Assembly: GCA_040007095.1 (NCBI GenBank)
Contig: JBDTVS010000163.1
Location: 1-29,415 of the forward strand
Direction: 5' to 3'
Length of the DNA: 29,415 nt
From: JBDTVS01 sp040007095
Lineage (GTDB): Bacteria > Acidobacteriota > Vicinamibacteria > Vicinamibacterales > CAVVIG01
Below the pieces are notes generated by a model, which saw only the letters and a list, made by a program, of their open reading frames with translations, made no database searches and was not told where the DNA came from. The position numbers and the translations under genes are program-made. Below, in pieces: positions 7,795 through 15,948 of this stretch (positions are counted from its first letter, which is position 1; each line of letters begins with the position of its first letter).

Positions 7795-8059
7795 CTATCT
7801 CGGCGGGGCCAGCCTCGGCGAGTCGGCGGTTCAGCTCGTCGATCGCTTCTTGAAGGGATCCCCTGCGGCGCTCGTGAGTGGTTACCGACAGCTGCTGCTC
7901 GAGTTCGGTGCGGGCGAGCCGGAGCGATTCCAGCATCCGCATGCGCTCGGGATCGCGGACCGGGCGTCCGCGCTTCTGCGAGCGCTCGAGTTCCAATTGG
8001 TCCATCCGCTCCTGAATGCGCGATTCCGCATCAATCAGTCCTTCTCCTGCATCTCCCAT
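7790..8059 (-). CDS. Small coiled-coil protein, function unknown
   Basis: The 89-residue highly charged protein is almost entirely predicted helix: ESRIQERMDQLELERSQKRG, then RMRMLESLRLARTELEQQL, then LQEAIDELNRRLAEAG. Leucines recur at heptad-like spacing. There is no signal peptide, membrane segment or cysteine. ATG at 8059 follows a good Shine-Dalgarno sequence, AGGAGAGAG at 8066-8074, which supports a real gene. Its TAA stop is interleaved with the beginning of the aminotransferase-like frame. I do not recognise a named family; a cytoplasmic oligomeric or adaptor protein is possible. Confidence 0.6.
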   Translation of the reverse strand: MGDAGEGLIDAESRIQERMDQLELERSQKRGRPVRDPERMRMLESLRLARTELEQQLSVTTHERRRGSLQEAIDELNRRLAEAGPAEIG

Positions 8060-8179
8060 TCGTCGCTCTCTCCTGCGTGCGGCCTAGTGTCCTGTGTCCG
8101 ACGCTTCAAATCGTCGAACGCAGAACTCTGGCGTGAACGTCACGCTGTACGACCGCTTTGCACATTATAGGATCGCGGC

Positions 8180-11100
8180 GTGACCACTTCATCGAAATCG
8201 GACGGCCTTGCACTATTTCACCCGGCGGTGCGCGAGTGGTTCGCCTCGTCGTTCGAGGCGCCGACCAGACCGCAGGCGCTCGGCTGGCCGTCGATCGCGC
8301 GCGGCGAATCCACGCTCATCCTCGCGCCGACCGGCAGCGGCAAGACGCTCGCGGCGTTTCTCTGGTGTCTCGACCGCGTGATGTTCGCGCCGCCGCCGCC
8401 CAAGCTGGAGCGCTGCCGCGTGCTCTATGTCTCGCCGCTCAAGGCGCTCGCCGTTGACGTCGAACGAAACCTGCGCGCGCCGCTGGCCGGCATCTCGAGG
8501 GTCGCGACCACGAGAGGCGATGTGTTCCGCACCCCGGCGATCGCGGTCCGCACCGGTGATACGCCGGCCGCTGATCGCGCGCGGTTTCAGCGCGATCCGG
8601 CCGACATCCTCATCACCACCCCCGAATCGCTGTACTTGCTGCTGACGTCGAACGCCCGCGACGCGCTCCGCTCGGTCGAAACCGTCATCCTCGACGAGAT
8701 TCATGCCCTCGTCCCGACCAAACGCGGCGCTCACCTCGTCCTCTCCGTCGAACGGCTGGCGGCGTGGTGCGGCCAGCCGTTGCAGCGCATCGGTCTCTCC
8801 GCCACCCAGCGGCCGCTCGACGAAGTCGCCAGGTTTCTCGGCGGCGCCGTCCAGGCGTCCGACCACGCCCGCCGGCCCGCAGGAAGGAGTCGAACGTCGG
8901 CGCCCAGCCGCCGTAGCTCGAGCCGCGATCAGCCGACGGCGCTCGGCCAGGAATCAACCGCCGGCGGCTCCGCCGCATCTGGAGAGATTGAGCGCGAGTT
9001 TTCCATCCACCGGCGCCACCTCCGCTACCGCCCGGTCACCGTCGTGGACGCCGGGGCGAAGAAGGCTCTTGCGCTGACGATCGAAGTCCCGGTCGAGGAC
9101 ATGGCCAGGATCACGACGGCGGACGAGATCCCGAGCGGACCCGCGTCGGTCGGCGACACCCGGCCATCCATCTGGGCCGCCATCCATCCCAGGCTGCTCG
9201 AGCTGATTCGCTCGCATCAATCGACGCTGATCTTCGTGAACAGCCGGCGTCTGGCCGAGCGGCTCGCCGGCGCCCTGAACGAGCTGGCCGGGGAAACCCT
9301 CGTCCGTTCGCACCACGGCTCGATCGCGCGGCTGCAGCGAATCGAGGTCGAGGACCTGCTGAAATCCGGCTCGCTGCGTGCGCTGGTCGCGACCTCCTCC
9401 CTCGAGCTCGGTATCGACATGGGCGCGATTGATCTCGTGGTGCAAATCGAAGCGCCGCCCTCAGTCGCGAGCGGATTGCAGCGAATCGGCCGCGGCGGGC
9501 ATCAGGCCAACGCTGTCAGCACCGGCGTGATCTTCCCGAAGTTCCGGGGCGACCTGGTTGCCTGCGCCGCCGTCACGAAAGCCATGCACGACGGCCAGGT
9601 CGAAGCCATCCGTTATCCGCGTAACCCGCTCGACATCGTCGCGCAGCAGGTGGTCGCGATGACCGCGATGGACGAATGGGACGTCGATCGGCTGTTCGCC
9701 ACGATTCGCATGGCGGCGCCGTTCGCCGAGTTGAGCCGAACGGTGTTCGAGGGCGTGCTCGACATGCTGTCGGGCCGCTACCCGTCCGATGAGTTCGCGG
9801 AGCTCAGACCCCGCGTTACCTGGGATCGCGTCGCCGGAACCGTCTCGGCCCGCGAGGGCTCGAAGCGAGTGGCAGTCATCAACGGCGGAACGATTCCGGA
9901 CCGCGGGCTGTTCGGCGTGTTTCTCGTGGGCGCCGGCCCCGGCGCGGCTCGAGTCGGCGAGCTCGACGAAGAGATGGTCTTCGAAAGCCGGGTCGGGGAG
10001 ACATTCGTCCTCGGCGCTTCGTCGTGGCGGATCGAGGAAATCACCCACGATCGCGTGCTCGTATCGCCCGCTCCCGGCGAACCGGGCAAGATGCCGTTCT
10101 GGAAAGGCGATCGCGCCGGCCGGCCGATGGAGCTCGGGCTGGCCATCGGCCGGTTGATGCGGGACCTGGTGCGGGTTCCCGCAGCCGCGGCAATCGAGCG
10201 GCTGATGCGCGAACACGATCTCGGCGAACGCGCGGCCGAACACCTGCTGCAGTACTTGCGCGACCAGCTGAGCGCGGCGGGCGCGCTTCCCGATGTCTCG
10301 ACCATCGTGATCGAGCGGGTGCGCGACGACCTCGGCGACTGGCGGGTCTGCGTCCTCTCGCCACGCGGCGGCCGGATTCACGCGCCGTGGGCCATGGCGG
10401 CCGCGGCGAAGATTCGCGAGGAGACCGGCGTCGACGTCGACACGCTGTGGGGAGACGATGGGTTTGTGGTCAGGTTTCCGGACGTCGATCAACCGCCCGA
10501 CCCGCGGCTGCTGCTCCCGGATCCGGATGACGTGCAGGCGCTCGTCGTTCGACAGCTGGGGGCGACGGCGCTCTTCGCCGCGAAATTCCGGGAGAACGCG
10601 GCGCGGTCGCTCCTCTTGCCAAAGCGACGGCCTGGACTGCGCGCACCGCTCTGGCAGCAGCGCAAGCGCGCCGCCGATCTCCTGGCGGTGGCGTCGCGCT
10701 ACGGATCGTTTCCGGTGTTGCTCGAAACCTATCGCGAGTGCCTGCAGGATTTCTTCGACATGCCGGCACTCGTCTCGACGCTCGCCGATGTCCGCAGCCG
10801 CGACATTCGCATCGTTGTGGCCGATTCGGGCAAGCCGTCGCCGTTTGCAGCGTCGCTGCTCTTCAGCTACGTGGCGAGCTTTCTCTACGACGGCGACGCG
10901 CCGCTGGCCGAACGGCGGGCCCAGGCGCTGGCGGTCGACCAGAGCCAGTTGCGGGAGTTGCTGGGCGACGCGGAACTGCGCGAACTGCTTGACGCGGACG
11001 CGATGGACGCGATCGAACGCCGCCTTCAACGCCTCGATCCAACCTACCGCGCCAGGAGCGCTGACGGGGTCCACGACCTGTTGCTGGCCGTCGGCGACCT

Positions 11101-13090
11101 TTCCGAGGAGGAGCTGCGCGAACGCACGACCATCGACGTGCCGGCCGTGACCCGGACGCTTGTCGCGGCCCGGCGCATCGTGTCGGTCCGCGTCGGCTCA
11201 GAATCACGCTACATCGCGGTGGAGGATTCGGCGAGGTATCGAGACGCGGTTGGTGCGCCACTGCCGCCCGGCATCCCAGAGTCGCTGCTGGCGCCGGCGC
11301 CGGACCCACTGGGCAATCTCGTGCTGCGCTACGCGCGGACACACGCGCCGTTTGCGGCAGTGGACGTCGCGACGCGATATGGACTGACGGTCCCTGCCGT
11401 CGAGGCGGTGCTGGTCCGTCTGACTGCGGATGGCCGCGTGCTCGAAGGCGAGTTCCGCCCGGGCGGCAGGTCGCGCGAATGGACGGACCCCGGCGTCCTG
11501 CGCATGCTGCGTCACCGCTCGCTTGCCAAGCTGCGCCACGAGGTCGAACCGGTGGAGCAGGCGGTGCTCGGGCGCTTCACGGCGACCTGGCACGGGGTGG
11601 TGAAGAAGCGCCGCGGCGCGGACGCGCTGCTCGATGCCATCGAGCAGCTCCAGGGCGCACCGATTCCGGCATCGATCCTGGAGACAGAGATCCTGCCGGC
11701 GCGAATCGAGGGATACGACCCCGCCGACCTCGATGCCATCGCGGCGGCCGGCGAAGTCGTCTGGATCGGCGTCGAGCCGCTCGGAGAGCGCGACGGCCGC
11801 GTCGCACTGTATCTCGCCGATCATCTGGCGCGGTTGATGCCGCCGCCAATCAGGGAGAAGTCGGGCGCCGCCACGGTCCGCCTCAAGGGCGACGCCAGGA
11901 GCGACCCGCAGCACAAGCGAGGGCGCCTGAAGGCGAGCGCAGGTCGCGACGCTTCCCTCGTGGCAACCACTTCGGCGGATCGCGAGACGGCGATTCTCGG
12001 CTCCCTCACATCGCACGGCGCGTCGTTCTTTGGACCGCTGCACGAAGCCGCCGGCAAGGGCTTCCCTGCCGAGACCGTTCGCGCCCTGTGGAATCTGGTC
12101 TGGTCGGGACTCGTCACCAACGACACGTTTCACGCGCTGCGCGCGTTTACGCGGGTTCGGTCTTCCCGCACGCGGCGTGTGCACGCACCAGCGTCGTCCT
12201 TTCGATCGCGCCGACTGGTGCCGAGGTCGGCGGAAGGACGGTGGACCCTGGTGGCGCGCGACGGCGCGGGGGAATCGTCAGCCACACCCACCCGGGCCAC
12301 CGCGTGGATCACGGCGGTGGCGCAGCAACTCCTCGCGCGGCACGGCGTGGTCACGCGCGAGTCGCTGGCCTTTGAAGATATCCCGGGAGGCTTCTCCACC
12401 GTCTATCCCGTGCTGAAGCTGATGGAAGAAAGCGGTCGTCTGCGACGAGGGTATTTCGTGACCGGACTTGGGGCGACGCAGTTCGCCCTGCCTGGTGCCG
12501 TCGATCGCCTCCGCTCGCTGCGCGATGCACCTGAGGTTGCCGAGGTTGCGGTGCTGGCAGCCACCGACCCTGCGAACCCGTACGGTGCGACGCTGCCGTG
12601 GAGCCGACCTCAATCGGCCGGCACGTCGATCTCGCCGAGAAAATCCCGAAGGCGGGCAACGAGCTCGGCGGCAGCCGTCAGCTCGCTCGATAAAGCCCCG
12701 GCGAGCATGCAAGGAGCGCGGGAAGGCGCAGAGACCGGCAACGCAAGCCCGGGAGCCGATGTGGCGGCCGGCGCAGGGCGGGGCCCGACGCGGACAGTCG
12801 GCGCCACGGTGATCCTCGTGAACGGTGCCCTGACGGCATACCTGGCGCGGGGAGATCGCCAGCTGCTCACTTTTCTTCCGGAAGCCGAACCAGAACGCTC
12901 GAACGCCGCGCGCGCTGTTGCCGACGCGCTCAACGAACGGGCCCGATCCGGCGGCCTGGATGGGCCGCGCGGCATGCTCATCGAGGAAATCAACGGGGGC
13001 ATGCCGGCAGTTGATCCGCTGGCACCGTACCTGGTCGAGGCAGGATTCATCGCCGGAGCCCTGGGATTTCAGCCCAACTTTCGTCTATGA
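8180..13090 (+). CDS. lhr: Lhr-type long DEAD/DEAH-box helicase
   Basis: Lhr proteins are superfamily 2 helicases that unwind RNA:DNA and DNA forks in repair. The 1636-residue product shows the Q-motif TRPQ (29-32), Walker A APTGSGKT (49-56), DEIH (172-175), SAT (207-209), and in the second RecA domain SSLELGIDMGAIDLVV and QRIGRGGH. Winged-helix and Lhr-specific C-terminal regions follow, including DPANPYGATLPW. It starts with GTG at 8180; TTATAGGAT just upstream may be part of a promoter. Two arginine/serine/alanine-rich stretches look inserted: about residues 228-268 and 1477-1541. It is somewhat longer than the roughly 1500 residues usual for the family. It is on the same strand as the downstream DNA glycosylase, fitting a repair role. 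Confidence 0.93.
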   Translation: MTTSSKSDGLALFHPAVREWFASSFEAPTRPQALGWPSIARGESTLILAPTGSGKTLAAFLWCLDRVMFAPPPPKLERCRVLYVSPLKALAVDVERNLRAPLAGISRVATTRGDVFRTPAIAVRTGDTPAADRARFQRDPADILITTPESLYLLLTSNARDALRSVETVILDEIHALVPTKRGAHLVLSVERLAAWCGQPLQRIGLSATQRPLDEVARFLGGAVQASDHARRPAGRSRTSAPSRRSSSRDQPTALGQESTAGGSAASGEIEREFSIHRRHLRYRPVTVVDAGAKKALALTIEVPVEDMARITTADEIPSGPASVGDTRPSIWAAIHPRLLELIRSHQSTLIFVNSRRLAERLAGALNELAGETLVRSHHGSIARLQRIEVEDLLKSGSLRALVATSSLELGIDMGAIDLVVQIEAPPSVASGLQRIGRGGHQANAVSTGVIFPKFRGDLVACAAVTKAMHDGQVEAIRYPRNPLDIVAQQVVAMTAMDEWDVDRLFATIRMAAPFAELSRTVFEGVLDMLSGRYPSDEFAELRPRVTWDRVAGTVSAREGSKRVAVINGGTIPDRGLFGVFLVGAGPGAARVGELDEEMVFESRVGETFVLGASSWRIEEITHDRVLVSPAPGEPGKMPFWKGDRAGRPMELGLAIGRLMRDLVRVPAAAAIERLMREHDLGERAAEHLLQYLRDQLSAAGALPDVSTIVIERVRDDLGDWRVCVLSPRGGRIHAPWAMAAAAKIREETGVDVDTLWGDDGFVVRFPDVDQPPDPRLLLPDPDDVQALVVRQLGATALFAAKFRENAARSLLLPKRRPGLRAPLWQQRKRAADLLAVASRYGSFPVLLETYRECLQDFFDMPALVSTLADVRSRDIRIVVADSGKPSPFAASLLFSYVASFLYDGDAPLAERRAQALAVDQSQLRELLGDAELRELLDADAMDAIERRLQRLDPTYRARSADGVHDLLLAVGDLSEEELRERTTIDVPAVTRTLVAARRIVSVRVGSESRYIAVEDSARYRDAVGAPLPPGIPESLLAPAPDPLGNLVLRYARTHAPFAAVDVATRYGLTVPAVEAVLVRLTADGRVLEGEFRPGGRSREWTDPGVLRMLRHRSLAKLRHEVEPVEQAVLGRFTATWHGVVKKRRGADALLDAIEQLQGAPIPASILETEILPARIEGYDPADLDAIAAAGEVVWIGVEPLGERDGRVALYLADHLARLMPPPIREKSGAATVRLKGDARSDPQHKRGRLKASAGRDASLVATTSADRETAILGSLTSHGASFFGPLHEAAGKGFPAETVRALWNLVWSGLVTNDTFHALRAFTRVRSSRTRRVHAPASSFRSRRLVPRSAEGRWTLVARDGAGESSATPTRATAWITAVAQQLLARHGVVTRESLAFEDIPGGFSTVYPVLKLMEESGRLRRGYFVTGLGATQFALPGAVDRLRSLRDAPEVAEVAVLAATDPANPYGATLPWSRPQSAGTSISPRKSRRRATSSAAAVSSLDKAPASMQGAREGAETGNASPGADVAAGAGRGPTRTVGATVILVNGALTAYLARGDRQLLTFLPEAEPERSNAARAVADALNERARSGGLDGPRGMLIEEINGGMPAVDPLAPYLVEAGFIAGALGFQPNFRL

Positions 13091-13232
13091 CGTCCGGCCC
13101 TGGAGTCGGGACGCTGGACGCGCCAACATCCGGCCGCGGCCATCAGAGCAGTCCACACGACGGCATCCCGGATTTGAGCTGAAACACCAAGTGCACCCGC
13201 CATAAAGCCGTTCATCTGTCAGGGAGCGAGAG

Positions 13233-13261
13233 CCTTCGTGTGCGTTGTGTCCTTTGTGGTT
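13233..13261 (-). repeat. CAC-AA-G repeat copy before the DNA glycosylase
   Basis: The minus strand reads AACCACAAA, GGACACAAC, GCACACGAA, GG, the same 9-bp-periodic pattern seen between nuo genes. It lies 38 bp upstream of the GTG start of the glycosylase, within the 208-bp helicase-glycosylase gap. The rest of that gap shows no gene. Confidence 0.65.
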
Positions 13262-13298
13262 CAAAATACTGGCGGCGTTTCCCTTCCGAGTTCATGTT

Positions 13299-14132
13299 GT
13301 GCCTGAAGGCGACACGATTTTCCGCGCGGCCCAGACGCTGCACCGTGCGCTCACCGGATCGGTCGTCACTCGATTCGAGTCGGTGTTCCCGGCATTGAAC
13401 CGAATCGATCACGATCGGCCACTTGTCGGCAGGACGATCGAATCAGTGTCGGCGCGTGGCAAACATCTGCTGATGGCCTTCTCCGGCGATCTCGTGCTGC
13501 GCACGCACATGCGGATGCACGGCAGCTGGCATATCTATCGCCCCGGCGAGCGATGGCAGCGATCCGCTCACGACATGCGCATCGTCGTCCAGACGAGCCG
13601 CTTCGTCGCCGTTGGGTTCAACGTGCCGATCGCGGAGCTGCTGACGAGCCGGGACTTGTCACGTCACAAGGAGCTGCAGGCAATCGGCCAGGATCTGCTG
13701 GCAGCGACCTTTGACGAGGACGAGGTGATCCGGCGTCTGCGGTCGCACGACGGCGACGCGATCGCGGATGCGCTCTTGAACCAGCGCATCGTGGCCGGCA
13801 TCGGTAATGTCTTCAAGTCGGAGATTCTTTTCATCACCCGAATCCATCCCTTTCGGACCGTCGGTGCGCTGTCTGACGATGACCTGAGGCGGATCGTCGG
13901 CGAGTCCAGGAGACAGCTTCGCGCGAACGTTCTCACTCGCTCGCAGACCCTGTCGCCGGCATTTGGCCGCCGGACGACGCGCAATCTGGATCCAAGCGTC
14001 AAGCTATGGGTCTACAGTCGCGGCGGACAGCCGTGCAGAATCTGCGGGACGCCGATTCAAGCGCGCAAGACCGGACTCGACGCCCGCCTTACGTACTGGT
14101 GCCCCAAATGTCAGCCCTCACGGTCCGGCTGA
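13299..14132 (+). CDS. nei: Formamidopyrimidine/endonuclease VIII-type DNA glycosylase
   Basis: This is a bifunctional DNA glycosylase/AP lyase for oxidised bases. Removal of the initiator residue exposes the catalytic proline of VPEGDTIFRAAQTL, followed by the catalytic glutamate. PEGDTI is closer to Nei than to Fpg (usually PELPEV). The lysine of SARGKHLL (K55) and the helix-two-turn-helix NQRIVAGIGNVFKSEIL are present. The C-terminal zinc finger has CRICG and WCPKCQ. The GTG at 13299 is chosen because Pro must be residue 2; the longer frame from 13245 adds 18 residues before it, which would block catalysis. The last codons SRSG and the stop lie inside the left arm of the inverted repeat at 14118-14272. 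Confidence 0.9.
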   Translation: MPEGDTIFRAAQTLHRALTGSVVTRFESVFPALNRIDHDRPLVGRTIESVSARGKHLLMAFSGDLVLRTHMRMHGSWHIYRPGERWQRSAHDMRIVVQTSRFVAVGFNVPIAELLTSRDLSRHKELQAIGQDLLAATFDEDEVIRRLRSHDGDAIADALLNQRIVAGIGNVFKSEILFITRIHPFRTVGALSDDDLRRIVGESRRQLRANVLTRSQTLSPAFGRRTTRNLDPSVKLWVYSRGGQPCRICGTPIQARKTGLDARLTYWCPKCQPSRSG

Positions 14133-14272
14133 AGCCCGGCTGAAGCCGGACACTACGCCGAACGACGACTCTATTGGGGAAGATCTCAGCCGACCAATCG
14201 GTATCGGAAATCCGCTATGCGTCGCGGCCACCGCTGACGTGTCCGTAGTGTCCGGCTTCAGCCGGACCGTGA
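14118..14272. repeat. 29-bp inverted repeat element, left arm with 11-bp duplication
   Basis: The right arm (14244-14272) runs CGTAGTGTCCGGC, TTCA, GCCGGACCGTGA. The left arm (14118-14157) is its reverse complement with the 11-mer CCGGCTGAAGC present twice in tandem. Each arm alone folds into a GTCCGGC/GCCGGAC-type hairpin. The 86 bp between the arms contain no reading frame. The element lies between the convergent glycosylase and ABC-F genes, and the left arm supplies the glycosylase stop codon. It resembles paired extragenic palindromes or a tiny non-autonomous mobile element. It may also end both transcripts. Confidence 0.75.
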
Positions 14273-14303
14273 CACGGAAAGCCGTCCGCCGGGTCTGTGC
14301 TCG

Positions 14304-15941
14304 TCACCGATGAACGCCTGGGGCCTCGTGGCCGGTCCGCGCGACATAGTCGACGTACGAGCCCGGATAGGCGTGGGGCTGCGCTTCCGTACCGCTTTCG
14401 CCGCCGAGCTCGAGGACACGGTTGCCGAGCGCACGCAGGAAGGCGCGATCGTGTGACACGAACAGCATGGTGCCGCTGAAGTCGCTCAGCGATGCGAGCA
14501 GCATCTCTTTCGTCGCCAGGTCCAGATGGTTGGTCGGCTCGTCGAGAATCAGGAAGTTCGGGGGATTGAGGAGCATCCGCGCCATCACCAGCCTGGTCTT
14601 CTCGCCGCCCGACAGCGCGCGAATCTTCTTGTCCACGTCCTCGCCGGAAAATTCGAACGCCCCGGCGAGATTGCGCAAGGCGCCGATTGATTCGTGGGGA
14701 AAGTCCTCGCGCAGCTGTTCCTCAATCGTCAGATCGGCGTCGAGCAGATCGAGCGCCTGCTGCGCGAAGTAGCCCAGCTTGAGGCTCGCGCCCAGCTTGA
14801 CGACGCCCGAATCGGGCGCGAGCGCGCCGGCGACCATTTTCAGCAGCGTCGATTTTCCGGCGCCGTTCTTCCCCATCACCGCCCACCGTTCGCCGCGCCG
14901 GATCGTCAGGTTCAACCCATCGTGGACCACCCTGCGGCCGTAGGCCTTGGTGACTCCTTCGAGCGTCGCCACCAGATCTCCGGATCGCGGCGGCTCACGA
15001 AAATCGAACTTCACGACGTGGCGCTTCTTCGGCAGCTCGATTTTCTCGATCTTCTCGAGCGCTTTCACCCGGCTCTGCACCTGTGCCGCCTTGGCGGCGT
15101 GGGCCGCGAAGCGGTCGATGAACCGCTGCTCCTTGGCGAGCATCGCCTGCTGCCGGGCATACGCCGCCTCGCGGTTCGCCTCCCGCAGCGAGCGCTCCCG
15201 CTCGTAGAAGTCGTAGTTGCCCGAGTAGGCCGTAATCTCCCCGTCGTCGATTTCCGCGATCTTGGTGACGATGCGGTTCATGAACTCCCGGTCGTGCGAG
15301 GTCATGAGCAGCGCGCCATCGCGAGACTTCAGGAACGATTCCAGCCAGATGATCGATTCGATGTCGAGGTGATTGGTCGGCTCGTCCATCAACAGGACCT
15401 CGGGCTCGCCGAGCAGGACGCGCGCCATGGCGACCCGCATCTTCCATCCGCCCGAGAGCGCGCCGACGTCACCATCGATCCGCTCGTCGTCGAAGCCGAG
15501 GCCGTGCAGGATCTCGCGAGTACGGCTTTCGAGGGCATAGCCGCCGAGATGATCGTACTCCTCCTGCACCTCGCCGAAGCGCGCGAGGATGGCGTCCATC
15601 TCGTCGCCCCGATCCGGATCGCTCATCGCGTTCTGCAGGTCTTCGAGCTCGTGGTGCAGTAGACCAAGTCGACCGCTGCCCGCGATCGCCTCGTCCAGGA
15701 CCGAGCGGCCCGACATCTCCTCGACGTCCTGCCGGAAGTAGCCGATGGTCAGCCTCTTCGGCACCGACACATCGCCTTCGTCGGCCTCCTCCTCCCCGAC
15801 GATCAGGCGGAACAACGTCGTCTTGCCGGAGCCATTCGGACCGACCAGGCCAACCTTTTCACCAGGATTGAGCTGAAAGGAAGCGTCGACGAAGAGAATC
15901 TGGCGGCCGTACTGTTTGCTGATGCGTGAGAAAGAAATCAC
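14304..15941 (-). CDS. ABC-F family ATPase (ribosome-associated type)
   Basis: ABC-F proteins have two ATPase domains and no membrane part; known members act on the ribosome in translation or antibiotic protection. Domain 1 has GPNGSGKT (34-41 from the GTG at 15941), signature LSGGWKMR and LLMDEPTNHLD. An arginine/glutamate-rich helical linker follows (ERERSLREANREAAYARQQAML). Domain 2 has GKNGAGKST, LSGGEKTR and LILDEPTNHLD. The WKMR form of the first signature is nearer YheS than EttA; this is an impression. I choose GTG at 15941 (VISFSRISKQYG) because family members begin there; an in-frame ATG at 15977 would overlap the upstream gene by 29 bases. No long antibiotic-resistance-type linker is seen. 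Confidence 0.9.
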   Translation of the reverse strand: MISFSRISKQYGRQILFVDASFQLNPGEKVGLVGPNGSGKTTLFRLIVGEEEADEGDVSVPKRLTIGYFRQDVEEMSGRSVLDEAIAGSGRLGLLHHELEDLQNAMSDPDRGDEMDAILARFGEVQEEYDHLGGYALESRTREILHGLGFDDERIDGDVGALSGGWKMRVAMARVLLGEPEVLLMDEPTNHLDIESIIWLESFLKSRDGALLMTSHDREFMNRIVTKIAEIDDGEITAYSGNYDFYERERSLREANREAAYARQQAMLAKEQRFIDRFAAHAAKAAQVQSRVKALEKIEKIELPKKRHVVKFDFREPPRSGDLVATLEGVTKAYGRRVVHDGLNLTIRRGERWAVMGKNGAGKSTLLKMVAGALAPDSGVVKLGASLKLGYFAQQALDLLDADLTIEEQLREDFPHESIGALRNLAGAFEFSGEDVDKKIRALSGGEKTRLVMARMLLNPPNFLILDEPTNHLDLATKEMLLASLSDFSGTMLFVSHDRAFLRALGNRVLELGGESGTEAQPHAYPGSYVDYVARTGHEAPGVHR

Positions 15942-15948
15942 TTGGACA

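Noticed and set aside
9461..11074. 537-residue open frame on the minus strand
   Set aside because: It is antisense to the middle of the Lhr helicase, composed mainly of Arg, Ala, Gly, His and Asp as expected of GC-rich shadow frames, and shows no motif.
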